A stretch of 64,000 bases of DNA from Roseitalea porphyridii (GCF_004331955.1 NZ_CP036532.1:682001-746000), one strand, 5' to 3'; positions 36,499 to 46,699 are shown, numbered from the stretch's first letter. Notes: generated by a model from the sequence alone, not told the origin. Program-made: numbers and translations.

Positions 36499-38376
36499 TC
36501 ATGCCCTGCCAATCGCCTTTGCCCTGTCTTCGTCAAACCACCACAGCGCTTCGACCGGCCAGAAATAATCGGGTTTGGGATCGAAGCCGAACATGTCCCA
36601 GTGGGCGATGAACTGATTCGCCGAGCGCCAATTGGGTATCCAGTCCCGGCGCAAACGCAACACCCGGTCGAGCACGCGCATGGCGGTCTCGTGCCCGGCG
36701 CGGCTTTCAGCCGCGCCGACTTCGGCGATCAGCGCATCGATCAGCGGGTCGGCGACGCCCGGCCAGTTGCGAGACCCGGGCAGATCGGCGGCGGCGGAAC
36801 CGAACACGCCCTCGATGCTGCTTTCGGTCGGTGTCGGGGTCCAGCCGATGGCGAGCCCGGCCATGTCGAAATCGAACTCCGAGGTCCGCGCCTGGTACTG
36901 CGCCGGATCGACGAGCCGCAGGCCCGCATTGATGCCGACCATGCGCATCACCTCGACGAACGGACCGTAGATGCGTTCGAACACCGAAGAGCGGATCAGG
37001 AACTCGACATCGAGCGTCTCGCCCGCCGCATTGCGCAGCAGTCCCGCGCCATCGTCGGTCCAGCCCGCTTCGCCCAGAAGCCGGGTCGCCTCGCGCAGCC
37101 GGGCACGATCACGGCCCGAACCGTCCGAGGCCGGCTGCAGCCAGGCTTCCTCCATGATGCCCTCGGGCAGGTCGTGCTCTGCCCCCAGCCGTTCGATCAG
37201 CGCGGTCTCGGCCGCGTCGGGCGCGCCTTTGGCCTCGTACTGCGAGCCGGCGAAAAGCGAATGGCTGCGCTCGTAGAGCCCGTAGAAGAGGTTCTCGTTG
37301 GTCCACTCGAAATCGAAGCAGAGCCCGATCGCATCGCGCACCCGCCGGTCGCCGAACCGTTCGCGTCGCTGGTTCAGCGTCCAGGCCTGCATGCCCGGGC
37401 GCACATCCGCCGGAAACTCGCCCGTCAGGACCTGGTCCTGCTCGATGGCGGGGAAATTGTACTCGGTCGCCCAGGTCTTTGACGTGAATTCGCGCCGCCA
37501 GTGCACCTCGCCCTTCTTGAAAGCCTCGAACCCGGCCTGCCGTTCGGCATAGAACTCGATGCGGATGGCGCCGAAATGGTTCTGGCCGGCGCCGGTGCCG
37601 ATCGCGCGCGCCCAATAGTCCTCCACGCGCTGAAATTCGATGAAGCTGCCGGCGTTGAGGTCGCCCACGCGGTAGGGGCCCGAGCCGAGCGGCGCGTCGA
37701 GGGTGGATTCGTCAAAGGTCCGGTCGGCATAGTAGGCCGCCGAGAAGATCGGATAGTTGGCCGCCACCGACAGGATCGCCTGGGCCGACTGGGTGCCGTC
37801 GAAGACCAGCGTCACGGTCCGTTCGTCCTCCTCGATCACCTCGACCAGCGGGTCGAGCGGCAGTGACAACTGCGGATGGCCGTCCGCCTTCAGCGTGTCA
37901 TAGCTGAACCTGACGTCGGCGGCGGTGATCGGAGTTCCGTCATGAAAACGGGCGATGTCGCGCAGCCGGAACGTGAACCGGTCGCCATCGTCGGAGATGG
38001 TCACGGTCTCGGCGACATGGCCGTAGATCGCGTCCGGCTCGTCATGGGCGCTCACCATCAGCGTGTCGAAGCAAAGCTCCATGCGCGGTGGCGCGTCGCC
38101 CCGGCGCACGAAGGCGTTGAGCGTGTTGAAGGTCTGGGTGTTCTGGTTGAAGTACCAGTACCAGGGCTGGAAGTTGAACGTGCCGCCGACCGGTGCGTCG
38201 GGGTTGGCATAGTCGAAGGCGGCAAAGCCCTCGGGATACTTCAGATCGCCGAAGGCGGACAGGCCGTGCCGCGGCACGCCGGCCGGGTTGGCCGCCAGCG
38301 ACAGTTTGGGAAAGGCGGCCGAGGCGACGTAGCCGCCGGCGGCGACGGCGAGGAACCGGCGGCGGTCGATGATCAC
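36499..38376 (-). CDS. YejA-type periplasmic peptide-binding protein with twin-arginine-like signal
   Basis: A substrate-binding protein of 625 residues from the oligopeptide-binding (SBP_bac_5) family. The signal region DRRRFLAVAAGGYVA has an RR-x-F-L pattern and a mild hydrophobic core ending near PKLSLAAN, which suggests Tat export. The family core covers about 90-560 (YESL-like LCFDTLM, PITAADVRFSYDTL, PLGSGPYRV, RRVRDAIGLCFDFEW). The GTG at 38376 overlaps the upstream stop as GTGA; the longer frame to 38409 would bury the signal. It is the second of two tandem YejA-like genes. Confidence 0.88.
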   Translation of the reverse strand: MIIDRRRFLAVAAGGYVASAAFPKLSLAANPAGVPRHGLSAFGDLKYPEGFAAFDYANPDAPVGGTFNFQPWYWYFNQNTQTFNTLNAFVRRGDAPPRMELCFDTLMVSAHDEPDAIYGHVAETVTISDDGDRFTFRLRDIARFHDGTPITAADVRFSYDTLKADGHPQLSLPLDPLVEVIEEDERTVTLVFDGTQSAQAILSVAANYPIFSAAYYADRTFDESTLDAPLGSGPYRVGDLNAGSFIEFQRVEDYWARAIGTGAGQNHFGAIRIEFYAERQAGFEAFKKGEVHWRREFTSKTWATEYNFPAIEQDQVLTGEFPADVRPGMQAWTLNQRRERFGDRRVRDAIGLCFDFEWTNENLFYGLYERSHSLFAGSQYEAKGAPDAAETALIERLGAEHDLPEGIMEEAWLQPASDGSGRDRARLREATRLLGEAGWTDDGAGLLRNAAGETLDVEFLIRSSVFERIYGPFVEVMRMVGINAGLRLVDPAQYQARTSEFDFDMAGLAIGWTPTPTESSIEGVFGSAAADLPGSRNWPGVADPLIDALIAEVGAAESRAGHETAMRVLDRVLRLRRDWIPNWRSANQFIAHWDMFGFDPKPDYFWPVEALWWFDEDRAKAIGRA

Positions 38377-40229
38377 CGGATCGCCTCCGCCTTCTCGGCG
38401 TCGTACCACCAGATCGTCGGGAAGCCGATCGAGTAGGTCGGCAGCGGATCGGGATGGTCGAACCTGTTCCAGTAGGCGATGCGCGAGTTGCGCGCCGTGT
38501 AGGACGGGATCACGTACTGGTTGGCCATCAGCACGCGGTCGAGGGCGCGCGTGGCGTCGATCAGCCGGTCCCGGTCCTCGGCGAACACGACCTCCTCGAT
38601 CAGCGCGTCGACGGCCGGATCGGCGATGCCGCCGAAATTGCGCGAGGCCTCGCGGTCGGCGGCGCGCGAGCCGAAATAGTCGAACTGCTCGTTGCCCGGC
38701 GACAGCGACTGCGCCCAGCCCGAATAGATCATGTCGAAGTCGCGCGCCCTCAGCCGTGTGACGAACTGCGACGGCTCCACCGAGCGCACGTTCATCGTCA
38801 CGCCGATCTTGCGCAGATCCTCGGCATAGGGCAGGGCGACGCGCTCGATGATCGGCCCGTTCAGCAGCAGTTCGAACTCGAACGGCTCGCCGGTTTCCGC
38901 ATTGACCATCCGTCCATCGCGCAATTCGTACCCCGCTTCCCGGAACAGCCCCACCGCCTCGCGCAGATTGGCGCGCAGCGCCTGCTGGTCGCCGGCGACC
39001 GGGTTGACATATTCGCCCTCGAACACTTCGGGCGGCACCTGATCGCGCACCTGTTCGAGGATCTCCAGCTCGCGACCCTCGGGCGCGCCCTCATGGGCGA
39101 GCGGCGTGCCGTAGAAGAACGAGTCCACCCGTTCATACTGGTCAAAGAAGATCGTCTCGTTGAGCGTCTCGAAGTCGAACGCCATGTTCAGCGCCCGGCG
39201 CACGCGCCGGTCCTGGAACATCTCGCGCCTGAGGTTCGGAATGAAGCCGACGAGGATGCCACGCGTGCGATATTCGTTCTCGAGCACCTCGCGCTTGATC
39301 CTGCCTTCCTCCACCGCCGGGAAATCGTAGGCGGTCGCCCAGCGCTTGGCCTCGTTCTCGTTCCAGTAGTCGAATTCGCCCGCCTTGAACGCCTGGAACT
39401 CGACGTCGCGGTCGCGGAAATAGGTGTAGCTGATCTCGCCGAAGTTGAACTTGCCGACATTGACCGGAACCTCGGCCCCCCAATAGTCCTCGACCCGCGA
39501 GAAGGTCACGGTCGAGCCGGGGCTGACGTCGGTGATCCGGTAGGGCCCCGAGCCGAGCGGCGGCTCCAGCGTCGAAGAGGCGATGTCGCGCTGATTGCCC
39601 TGGGGGTCCGTGCCGGTCCACCAGTGCTCGGGCATCACCAGCACCTGGCCGACGATGTGCGGCAGTTCCTTGTTGTTGAGTTCGTCGAAGGTGAACCGCA
39701 CCGTACGCGCGTCGACCGCTTCGGCCTCGACCACGTGCTGGTAGTAGAAGCGCTGGGTCGGGTTGAGCTCGACGAGCCGGTTGAACGACCAGACCACATC
39801 GTCGGCCGTGACCGGTTCGTCATCGTGCCAACGGGCGCCCTCGCGCAGCCGATACTCGACCCAAGCATAATCGTCCGGATAGCGCAGTGCTTCGGCGAGC
39901 AGCCCATAGTCCGCCGAAATTTCGTCGAGCGACGATGTGGTCAGGCTCTCATAGACGAGGCCGAGGCCGGTCGCCGCCTCGCCCTTGGGCAGGATCGGGT
40001 TGAGCGTGTCGAACGAGCCGGTCTCGGACAGGCGCAGCGTGCCGCCCTTGGGCGCGTCGACATTGACATAGTCGAAATGGGCGAAATCGGGCGGGTATTG
40101 CGGCTCGCCGACCAGCGCCGAGGCGTGCTTCCATTCAGGCTCGGCCTGCGCGGCGGGCGCCCCCAGCGCCAGGGCGCCGCTTGCGAGCATGATGGCGAAG
40201 AAGGATCGGGCGAACCTCGTCGATGGCAA
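38373..40229 (-). CDS. YejA-type periplasmic peptide-binding protein with Sec signal
   Basis: A substrate-binding protein of 618 residues. The signal peptide runs from the start to APAAQA (about residue 29) and contains no RR-x-F-L. The SBP_bac_5 core includes YVNVDAPKGGTLRLSETGSF, PVTADDVVWSFNRL, PLGSGPYRITDV and RRVRRALNMAFDFE. The start is taken as TTG at 40229, which has GGAGG seven bases upstream. ATG or GTG codons at 40259-40262 are in frame but have only a weak site and push the signal inward. It is the first gene of the yej operon. The neighbouring paralogue shares the fold, not the signal type. Confidence 0.87.
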   Translation of the reverse strand: MPSTRFARSFFAIMLASGALALGAPAAQAEPEWKHASALVGEPQYPPDFAHFDYVNVDAPKGGTLRLSETGSFDTLNPILPKGEAATGLGLVYESLTTSSLDEISADYGLLAEALRYPDDYAWVEYRLREGARWHDDEPVTADDVVWSFNRLVELNPTQRFYYQHVVEAEAVDARTVRFTFDELNNKELPHIVGQVLVMPEHWWTGTDPQGNQRDIASSTLEPPLGSGPYRITDVSPGSTVTFSRVEDYWGAEVPVNVGKFNFGEISYTYFRDRDVEFQAFKAGEFDYWNENEAKRWATAYDFPAVEEGRIKREVLENEYRTRGILVGFIPNLRREMFQDRRVRRALNMAFDFETLNETIFFDQYERVDSFFYGTPLAHEGAPEGRELEILEQVRDQVPPEVFEGEYVNPVAGDQQALRANLREAVGLFREAGYELRDGRMVNAETGEPFEFELLLNGPIIERVALPYAEDLRKIGVTMNVRSVEPSQFVTRLRARDFDMIYSGWAQSLSPGNEQFDYFGSRAADREASRNFGGIADPAVDALIEEVVFAEDRDRLIDATRALDRVLMANQYVIPSYTARNSRIAYWNRFDHPDPLPTYSIGFPTIWWYDAEKAEAIR

Positions 40230-40299
40230 TTGAGCACCTCCACTTGATGGATATCCCATCACAGTAGGGGCCTTTGCGGCGATTCAAAGCCCTAAACGG

Positions 40300-40326
40300 C
40301 AAACGGCCCGGCGAGAACCGGGCCGC
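40300..40326 (-). terminator. terminator of the cytochrome c gene
   Basis: CGGCCCGG and CCGGGCCG form an 8-bp stem with a 6-nt loop 26 bp after the minus-strand cytochrome stop. It is followed on that strand by TTTGCCGTTT. It separates the cytochrome gene from the yej operon, which starts just beyond. Confidence 0.65.
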
Positions 40327-40351
40327 ATGCGTTCAAATCCGTGTCAGATCG

Positions 40352-41026
40352 CTATTCGGTGGTCGTTTCGGCCTCGTCTTCGGCCGGCTCGGAGCCATCC
40401 TCGGCGGTCTCGGCCGGCGCGTCGCCTTCGGCGCCCTCGTCCGCAGCGCCTTCGGCTGCCTCTTCGGTAGCGCCGTCCTCGGTCGCTTCGTCCGGCGAGG
40501 GCAGGGGCACCGGATTGTCGTTCTGGGTGGCGAGCCAGGCGATCAGGTCGGCGCGCTCACCGTCGCGGTTCAGCCCGGCAAAGCCCATCGACGTGCCGTC
40601 GATATAATCGCTCGGCGCGGCAAGGAACTTGTTCAGCGATTCAAAGTCCCACTCGGTGCCGCCCTCGGCATAGGCCTGCATCGCGGGCGAGTAGCGGAAG
40701 TCGTCGTAAAGCGCGACCTGCTTGCCGACGATGTTCCAGAGGTTCGGGCCGGTCTTGTGCGCAGCGCCTTCCTCGACATTGTGGCAGGACTGGCACTTGC
40801 GGAACACGCTCGGCCCGTTGCTCGGGTCGGCGCTCGCGAGCAGCACGGCGATCGGGGTTTCCGCCTCTTCCTCGGCGGGTGCAGCGCCCTCGTCCTCGGC
40901 TACGACGATGGCGAAACCGGGCTCCTCGGGCGTCTCGGTGTGGAAGATCGCGTCGCTTGCGATTCCCACCGTCATGACGACGAACACCGTCGCCAGGAAC
41001 GCGCCCGCATACATGGTGTAATTCAT
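40352..41026 (-). CDS. cycM: membrane-anchored cytochrome c with acidic C-terminal tail
   Basis: A CycM/c552-type cytochrome that passes electrons from the bc1 complex to the terminal oxidase. The protein has 224 residues. An uncleaved N-terminal helix at about 5-23 anchors it, then comes an acidic linker ([14 protein letters not shown]). The haem site is C78-Q-S-C81-H82 and the axial Met is near 147 ([10 protein letters not shown]). The family usually ends soon after the haem domain; here about 45 Glu/Asp/Ala-rich residues follow from about 179. It is divergent from kdsB. Confidence 0.85.
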   Translation of the reverse strand: MNYTMYAGAFLATVFVVMTVGIASDAIFHTETPEEPGFAIVVAEDEGAAPAEEEAETPIAVLLASADPSNGPSVFRKCQSCHNVEEGAAHKTGPNLWNIVGKQVALYDDFRYSPAMQAYAEGGTEWDFESLNKFLAAPSDYIDGTSMGFAGLNRDGERADLIAWLATQNDNPVPLPSPDEATEDGATEEAAEGAADEGAEGDAPAETAEDGSEPAEDEAETTTE

Positions 41027-41182
41027 GAAAGGCCTCTACACGATCGGATTGGTCCGGAACGCGGTCCCCCGGCCGCGCGAAGTGGCCGTTTCCTATGTCT
41101 TTTGCCCCTTGCTTGCAACAGATATAAGGTCGAAGCCCATGAGACGTTTTGCCACTTCAACAAGCGCCCCGCTCCTTCGCCC

Positions 41183-41908
41183 ATGAACCCCGTGATCATC
41201 GTTCCGGCCCGGATGGCGTCGACGCGTCTGCCGGGCAAGCCGCTCGCCGACATTGGCGGCAAGCCGATGATCGTCCACGTCGCCGACCGCGCGCGCCAGG
41301 CCTGTGTGGGCGCGGTGATCGTCGCCGCCGCCGAGCGCGAGATCGTCGACGCGGTGGAGGCGCACGGCCACCGGGCGGTGATGACTGATCCCGACCATCC
41401 GTCCGGCTCCGACCGGGTGTTCGAGGCGCTCGGCCTGGTCGATCCGAAGGACGGGTTCGACACGGTGGTGAACCTTCAGGGCGATCTGCCCGCCATCGAG
41501 CCGGCGATGATCGCCGCCGCGCTCGCCCCGCTCGCCGATCCGGCCTGCGACATCGCAACGCTCGGCAATCCGATCGAGGACGAGGCCGAGAAGACCGATC
41601 CGAACGTCGTCAAGATCGTCGGCTCGCCGGTCGGCGACGGCACGCTCAACGCGCTCTATTTCACGCGCGCCACGGCCCCATGGGGCGAGGGCCCGCTTCA
41701 TCATCACATCGGCATCTACGCCTGGCGGCGCGAGGCGCTGGCGCGCTTCGTCGCCCTGCCGCCGTCACCGCTCGAAAAGCGCGAGCGGCTCGAACAGTTG
41801 CGCGCTCTCGAGGCCGGCATGACCATCCATGCCCGCCTTGTTGACACGGTGCCCTTCGGGGTCGATACACCGCGCGATCTGGAGCGGGCGCGCGCGCTCC
41901 TTGCGTGA
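41183..41908 (+). CDS. kdsB: 3-deoxy-manno-octulosonate cytidylyltransferase
   Basis: KdsB activates Kdo with CTP to CMP-Kdo for lipid A-core synthesis. The 241-residue protein has the nucleotidyltransferase start [21 protein letters not shown] and [21 protein letters not shown] carries the Asp of the metal site, [12 protein letters not shown] the sugar-binding loop, and the tail ends [12 protein letters not shown]. The start at 41183 is fixed by the N-terminal nucleotide-binding strand. pheA follows 21 bp later. Confidence 0.95.
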   Translation: MNPVIIVPARMASTRLPGKPLADIGGKPMIVHVADRARQACVGAVIVAAAEREIVDAVEAHGHRAVMTDPDHPSGSDRVFEALGLVDPKDGFDTVVNLQGDLPAIEPAMIAAALAPLADPACDIATLGNPIEDEAEKTDPNVVKIVGSPVGDGTLNALYFTRATAPWGEGPLHHHIGIYAWRREALARFVALPPSPLEKRERLEQLRALEAGMTIHARLVDTVPFGVDTPRDLERARALLA

Positions 41909-41929
41909 GCGCCGAAGAAAGACCGTCCC

Positions 41930-42796
41930 ATGAACGATGACGCCAGAACGCTGATCGCCTTCCAGGGCGAGCCGGGGGCCAATTCCGACACGGCCTGCCG
42001 CAACATGTACCCGGCGATGACGCCGATGCCGTGCCCGACCTTCGAGGACGCGTTCACGGCCGTCGACAGGGGCGAGGCCTCGCTCGCCATGATCCCGATC
42101 GAGAACACGATCGCCGGCCGGGTGGCGGACATCCATCACCTGCTGCCGGAGTCCGACCTGCACATCGTCGGCGAGTATTTCCTGCCCATCCATTTCCACC
42201 TGATGGCGCTGCCGGGCACGGACCGCTCGGCGATCCGGACCGTCCACAGCCATATTCATGCGCTCGGACAATGCCGGAAATATCTAAGGGCCAACGGCTG
42301 GGAGGGCATCATTGCCGGAGACACGGCCGGCGCGGCCAAGAAGGTCGCCGAAGCGGCCGATCCGTCGATGGCGGCCCTGGCGCCGGAACTGGCCGCGCAG
42401 TTGTACGGGCTCGACATCGTCGAGCGCGACGTCGAGGACCAGTCCAACAACATCACCCGCTTCGTCGTTCTGTCGAAGGCCCCCTTCATTCCGGCGCGCC
42501 GTTCCGAGGACGAGCTGATCATCACGACCTTCGTCTTCCGGGTGCGCAACATTCCCGCCGCGCTCTACAAGGCGATGGGCGGGTTCGCGACCAACTCGGT
42601 CAACATGACCAAGCTCGAAAGCTACCAGATCGGCGGCCTGTTCGTGGCGACCCAGTTCTACGCCGACATCGAGGGACACCCGGACGACGCGAACGTCAAG
42701 CTCGCCTTTGAAGAGCTCAACTTCTTCTCCGACCATTTCCGTGTGGTGGGCGTCTATCGCGGTTCGGATGTCCGCAAAACGCACAGCGGGTCCTGA
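41930..42796 (+). CDS. pheA: prephenate dehydratase with ACT domain
   Basis: Converts prephenate to phenylpyruvate in phenylalanine synthesis. The 288-residue protein has the PDT domain with FQGEPGANSDTACRNMYP and IPIENTIAGRV, and the SNNITRFVVL motif containing the catalytic Thr (near residue 173). The C-terminal ACT domain (about 195-280) has the ESYQIGG segment that binds Phe for feedback inhibition. No chorismate mutase domain is fused. It lies directly after kdsB, a pairing common in Rhizobiales. Confidence 0.95.
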   Translation: MNDDARTLIAFQGEPGANSDTACRNMYPAMTPMPCPTFEDAFTAVDRGEASLAMIPIENTIAGRVADIHHLLPESDLHIVGEYFLPIHFHLMALPGTDRSAIRTVHSHIHALGQCRKYLRANGWEGIIAGDTAGAAKKVAEAADPSMAALAPELAAQLYGLDIVERDVEDQSNNITRFVVLSKAPFIPARRSEDELIITTFVFRVRNIPAALYKAMGGFATNSVNMTKLESYQIGGLFVATQFYADIEGHPDDANVKLAFEELNFFSDHFRVVGVYRGSDVRKTHSGS

Positions 42797-42798
42797 CG

Positions 42799-43743
42799 CT
42801 AGTCCGAGCGGGCCCAGTCGCGCACCAGCAACGATGCGATCGCGCCGCGCGGCGGCATGCGAAAGCCGGTCTCATCGCCGTTCAGAACGGACCGCACCTC
42901 GGCCCGCGGGAACCAGCGCGCATCTTCGAGCTCGTCGTCGATGGCGATGTCCTCGCTCAGCGCCTCGGCAAAGCAACCGATCATCAGCGTGTGCGGAAAC
43001 GGCCATGGCTGGCTGGCGTGATAGGCCACGCGCCCGATTGCGATGCCCGCTTCTTCTTCGGTCTCGCGGCGCACCGCGTTCTCGAGCGTTTCGCCCGGTT
43101 CGACGAAGCCGGCCAGGCACGAATACATGGACGGCGGAAAGTGGGGGCTGCGGCCGAGCAGGCAGCGCTGATTGTCGCTGCTCACCGCAAGCATGATGAC
43201 GACTGGATCGGTGCGCGGGAAATGCTGCGCGCCGCAGGCGCCGCACACGCGCTTGTAGCCGCCGTCGGCCATCGTGCTCGGCGCGCCGCAGCGCGAGCAG
43301 AACCGGTGCGTGCGGTGCCAGGCGATCAGGGCGGCGGCCTGCGCGAGCGCGCCGAGCGTGGGTTCGTCGAAGAGCCCCTGCACATAGATCGACCGGTAGT
43401 CGATCGCCTTCAGCTCGTCCGGAGCGTCGTCCGCGTCGACCGAAACGGGCGCGGCGAGGATCGGCGTGCCGTCCGCCTGATAGCCGAGCAGCACGCTATC
43501 GCCGGCGCGGGCGCCAAGTCCGGTCGCCTGGTCGATCGTGAACCACGGATCGGCCGTATCGCCGTTGGGGCGCAGCAGGGCCCGGCCCTCGCCGAGCAGC
43601 AAAAGCCGCGCGCGCGGATCGGCCAGCGCGTCGGGCACCGACGTCTCGCTGCGCTTTTCGGAAAGCCGCACCAGCCTGTTTCCGGCGAACCCGGTCAACG
43701 CCGAGGGTTCGGGGACGGTCCGGCTGGCGAATAGGTCGGACAT
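42799..43743 (-). CDS. nudC: NAD(+) diphosphatase / NADH pyrophosphatase (Nudix)
   Basis: NudC hydrolyses NAD(H) and can remove NAD caps from RNA. The protein has 314 residues. The zinc ribbon uses four cysteines (FCSRCGAPS and VCGACGAQH). The Nudix box is GFVEPGETLENAVRRETEEE, with the rest AGIAIG, giving GX5EX7REUXEEXGU. The SQPWPFP motif that marks the NADH-specific subfamily is present. It ends two bases past the pheA stop (convergent). Confidence 0.95.
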   Translation of the reverse strand: MSDLFASRTVPEPSALTGFAGNRLVRLSEKRSETSVPDALADPRARLLLLGEGRALLRPNGDTADPWFTIDQATGLGARAGDSVLLGYQADGTPILAAPVSVDADDAPDELKAIDYRSIYVQGLFDEPTLGALAQAAALIAWHRTHRFCSRCGAPSTMADGGYKRVCGACGAQHFPRTDPVVIMLAVSSDNQRCLLGRSPHFPPSMYSCLAGFVEPGETLENAVRRETEEEAGIAIGRVAYHASQPWPFPHTLMIGCFAEALSEDIAIDDELEDARWFPRAEVRSVLNGDETGFRMPPRGAIASLLVRDWARSD

Positions 43744-43781
43744 GAAGGCTCCGGCGTGTCGCTCGATGCTGTCCTACCCGG

Positions 43782-44186
43782 TCAGAAGGTGCTTGAGAAC
43801 CGCTCGATGAAAGCCTTCGCGCTGCCATTCTTGTAGGGCTCGGCGTCGCCCGCGCACCAGACCGGCCCCGGCCACGCCGGATCGGTCTTGAAGCGGGCGA
43901 TGACATGGACGTGCAACTGCGGAACCTGGTTGCCGAGCGCGGCGACGTTGATCTTGTCGGCGCCGGTGAAATCCTTGAGCGCTTCGGCGATCTGCGCGGT
44001 CTCGAAGGTCAGCATGGTCTGATCGAGCGGGGTAAGCTCGTGCACTTCGGTCACACCCGTCCGGCGCGGCACCAGGATCAGCCACGGAAAGCGCGAATCG
44101 TTCATCAGCCGCACTTCGGTCAGGCCGATTTCGGCCACCGGGAAGCTGTCGCGTTCAAGGGTCGGGTCGAGCTCGAAGTCTGTCAT
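43782..44186 (-). CDS. HIT-family hydrolase-like protein
   Basis: A 134-residue single HIT domain protein, likely a nucleoside phosphoramidase or dinucleoside polyphosphate hydrolase. The histidine triad region reads QVPQLHVHVIAR, so the first position is Gln where HxHxH is canonical; this variant is frequent in a bacterial HIT branch. The phosphate-binding area contains NVAALGNQVPQLHVH. The start at 44186 (MTDFELDP) is chosen; the longer frame to 44288 runs into the SRP RNA gene region. It is divergent from the SRP RNA. Confidence 0.87.
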   Translation of the reverse strand: MTDFELDPTLERDSFPVAEIGLTEVRLMNDSRFPWLILVPRRTGVTEVHELTPLDQTMLTFETAQIAEALKDFTGADKINVAALGNQVPQLHVHVIARFKTDPAWPGPVWCAGDAEPYKNGSAKAFIERFSSTF

Positions 44187-44256
44187 GCGGCGACGATAGC
44201 AGGTTCTCGGGCCAATGCGACTTGCAAAAAAGAGCCATAGGGCCGATATGGGGCTC

Positions 44257-44354
44257 GGGAGGTTGGTGGCGGACGCGCCACTCGCCAACCGGGTCAGGTC
44301 CGGAAGGAAGCAGCCCTAACGAGCAAAGGCACGGGTCGCCGTGCCAGCCTCCCA
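44257..44354 (+). ncRNA. ffs: signal recognition particle RNA (4.5S-type)
   Basis: The RNA that pairs with Ffh to target membrane proteins. The hallmark apical loop GGTCAGGTCCGGAAGGAAGC at 44292-44311, continuing CAGCCCTAAC, is present. The closing stem pairs GGGAGGTTGGTGGC (44257-44270) with GTGCCAGCCTCCC (44341-44353). The length near 98 nt fits the small bacterial type without an Alu domain. A position upstream of dnaX is the usual alphaproteobacterial place. The ends are set by the outer stem and may be off by a few bases. Confidence 0.95.
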
Positions 44355-44424
44355 CCCTTTTCCCTCCCCCGTTTTGCGAATGCGCTTCTGGTCAAGCGCT
44401 TCGCATCTGCGCTACACCCGTTCC

Positions 44425-46299
44425 ATGATCGACACCCCGTCCGGTTCGAACGACTATCGCGTGCTGGCGCGCAAATACCGGCCCGCCGACTTCACCGCGC
44501 TGATCGGCCAGGAGCCGATGGTGCGCACGCTGACCAACGCGTTCGCCACCGACCGCATCGCCCAGGCGTGGATGCTCACCGGCGTACGCGGCGTCGGCAA
44601 GACCACCACGGCCCGCATCCTTGCCCGCGCGCTCAATTACAGGACCGACACGGTCGACCGGCCGACCATCGATCTGTCGGTGCCGGGCGAGCATTGCCAG
44701 GCGATCATGGAAGGCCGGCACATCGACGTCGTCGAGATGGACGCGGCGTCCCACACCGGCATCGAGGACGTCAAGCAGATCATCGATTCGGTGCGCTACG
44801 CGCCGGTCTCGGCCCGTTACAAGGTCTACATCATCGACGAGATCCACATGCTGTCGGAGAAGGCGTTCAACGCGCTTCTGAAGACGCTGGAGGAGCCGCC
44901 CCCGCACGCCAAGTTCATCTTCGCGACCACAGAAATCCGCAAGGTGCCGATCACGGTGCTGTCGCGCTGCCAGCGCTTCGACCTGCGCCGCATCGAGATC
45001 GCCGAACTGACCGCGCACCTGCGCGCCATCGCCGGCAAGGAGGAGGTCGCCGTCGACGACCGGTCGCTGGCGATGATCGCGCGCGCCGCCGAAGGCTCGG
45101 TGCGCGATGCGCTGTCGATCCTCGACCAGGCGATCGCCCATGGCGGCGGCACGGTCGACGAGGAGGCGGTCCGCGCCATGCTCGGCCTTGCCGATCGCAC
45201 GCGCATCGTTGATCTGTTCGAGCACCTGATGGCCGGCCGGGTCACCGAGGCGCTGGACGGGTTCAAGGAACTGCACGATGTCGGCGCCGACCCGGTCGTC
45301 GTCCTCAACGATCTGGCCGCCTTCACCCATCTGGTGACCCGGCTGCGCTACGTGCCCGGCGCGGCGCACGACGACCCTTCCCTGTCGCCCGACGAGCGCG
45401 AGCGGGGCATCGCCTTTTCCGAGCAACTGCCCGTCACCGTTCTGGCCCGCGCCTGGCAGATGCTGCTCAGGGGCATCCCCGAATGTGAGACGGCCGCGCG
45501 CCCTTTCGCCGCCGCCGAGATGCTGCTGATCCGCCTCGCGCACGCCTCGACGCTGCCGACGCTCGACGAGGCGCTGAAGAAACTCGACACCGCGCCTTCG
45601 GGCCAGGCCATTGCCGGTGATTCGGCGGGAGGCCATCCGCAGGCCCCATCCGCGTCGGCGCCGTCGGCGCAATCACACGGCGCTCCGCAGCCTCACCCGC
45701 AACGTTCCGAGCCCGCTTCGCCGCAACCGGCAACGACCATGGCCGCGCCGCAGCCGGGCGGCGGCGCTTCGGCCATGCGCCTTGTTGCCGACAATGCCGA
45801 TCCCGAACCGGCGTCGGCACAAGCACCCCCTGCCGCCGCTCCGGCGCAGCCGGCCGTGTCGATTACCGGGCTTCAGGATTTGGCAGACCTCGCCGATCGC
45901 CACCGCGACCTGAAGATGAAGGTCGCGATCCGCAACTATGTGCGCCTCGTCTCCATCGAGCCGGGGCGGCTTTCGATCAACCTGACCGACGGCGCCACGC
46001 CCGAACTGGTCGGCGAACTGTCGAACCGGCTTGGCGAGTGGACCGGCACGCGCTGGATCGTCTCGGTCAGCCGCGACCCCGGCGGGCCGACGCTCGACGA
46101 GGAAGACCGCGATCGTCGCAACGCTCTGTTCGCCGACGCCTCGCGCGATCCGGACGTCAAGGCGATTCTCGACACCTTTCCCGGCGCCAAGGTGGTCGAC
46201 GTGCGGATCAACGAAATTGTGGACGAAGCCGGTCTCGATGCCGATATGAGCGGCGAGGAAGGCCTCGCCGATCCGGACGAGGCGACCGACACCGACTGA
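44425..46299 (+). CDS. dnaX: DNA polymerase III subunits tau/gamma
   Basis: The clamp-loader ATPase of 624 residues. Walker [13 protein letters not shown] is near residue 52 and the Walker B region [25 protein letters not shown] follows. The sensor 1 and SRC motif area reads [13 protein letters not shown]. The zinc module is reduced to a single HC, as in other Rhizobiales. A Pro/Ala/Gln-rich linker spans about 395-475, then comes the tau-specific C-terminus. No slippery A/AAA/AAG signal was seen, so a frameshifted gamma product is not predicted. ybaB and recR follow. Confidence 0.96.
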   Translation: MIDTPSGSNDYRVLARKYRPADFTALIGQEPMVRTLTNAFATDRIAQAWMLTGVRGVGKTTTARILARALNYRTDTVDRPTIDLSVPGEHCQAIMEGRHIDVVEMDAASHTGIEDVKQIIDSVRYAPVSARYKVYIIDEIHMLSEKAFNALLKTLEEPPPHAKFIFATTEIRKVPITVLSRCQRFDLRRIEIAELTAHLRAIAGKEEVAVDDRSLAMIARAAEGSVRDALSILDQAIAHGGGTVDEEAVRAMLGLADRTRIVDLFEHLMAGRVTEALDGFKELHDVGADPVVVLNDLAAFTHLVTRLRYVPGAAHDDPSLSPDERERGIAFSEQLPVTVLARAWQMLLRGIPECETAARPFAAAEMLLIRLAHASTLPTLDEALKKLDTAPSGQAIAGDSAGGHPQAPSASAPSAQSHGAPQPHPQRSEPASPQPATTMAAPQPGGGASAMRLVADNADPEPASAQAPPAAAPAQPAVSITGLQDLADLADRHRDLKMKVAIRNYVRLVSIEPGRLSINLTDGATPELVGELSNRLGEWTGTRWIVSVSRDPGGPTLDEEDRDRRNALFADASRDPDVKAILDTFPGAKVVDVRINEIVDEAGLDADMSGEEGLADPDEATDTD

Positions 46300-46313
46300 T
46301 TGGGAGACCCGCC

Positions 46314-46637
46314 ATGCGCGACATCATGGGCCTTATGAGCAAGGCCAAGGAAATGCAGGAAAAAATGCAGGCCATGCAGGCCGAGATCGAGACGATGACT
46401 GCCGATGGCACGGCCGGCGGCGGCATGGTCACGGTCACGCTCAACGGCAAGGGCCAGATGCAGGCGATCAAGATCGACCCGTCCGTCTTTTCCGAGGACG
46501 ATGTGGAGATCCTCGAGGATCTGGTGATCGCCGCCCATGGCGATGCCAAGACCAAGATCGAGCAGCTCGTGCAGGAAAAGACCCAGGAAGTCACCGCCGG
46601 CCTGCCGCTGCCGCCCGGCATGAAGCTGCCGTTCTAG
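46314..46637 (+). CDS. ybaB: YbaB/EbfC nucleoid-associated protein
   Basis: A 107-residue DNA-binding dimer. The helical N-terminus ([20 protein letters not shown]) leads to a strand-rich middle ([20 protein letters not shown]) and ends with [12 protein letters not shown]. It binds DNA without strong sequence preference. It sits between dnaX and recR on the same strand, the conserved order in most proteobacteria. Confidence 0.95.
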   Translation: MRDIMGLMSKAKEMQEKMQAMQAEIETMTADGTAGGGMVTVTLNGKGQMQAIKIDPSVFSEDDVEILEDLVIAAHGDAKTKIEQLVQEKTQEVTAGLPLPPGMKLPF

Positions 46638-46699
46638 GCGGGCGGCACCAGCATTGCGGCCGGCTTTGAATGGCACGCCGATCCGGCTAGACCGCCATC

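Noticed and set aside
44425-46299. Programmed -1 frameshift in dnaX
   Set aside because: No A-rich slippery heptamer followed by a hairpin was seen in the linker region.
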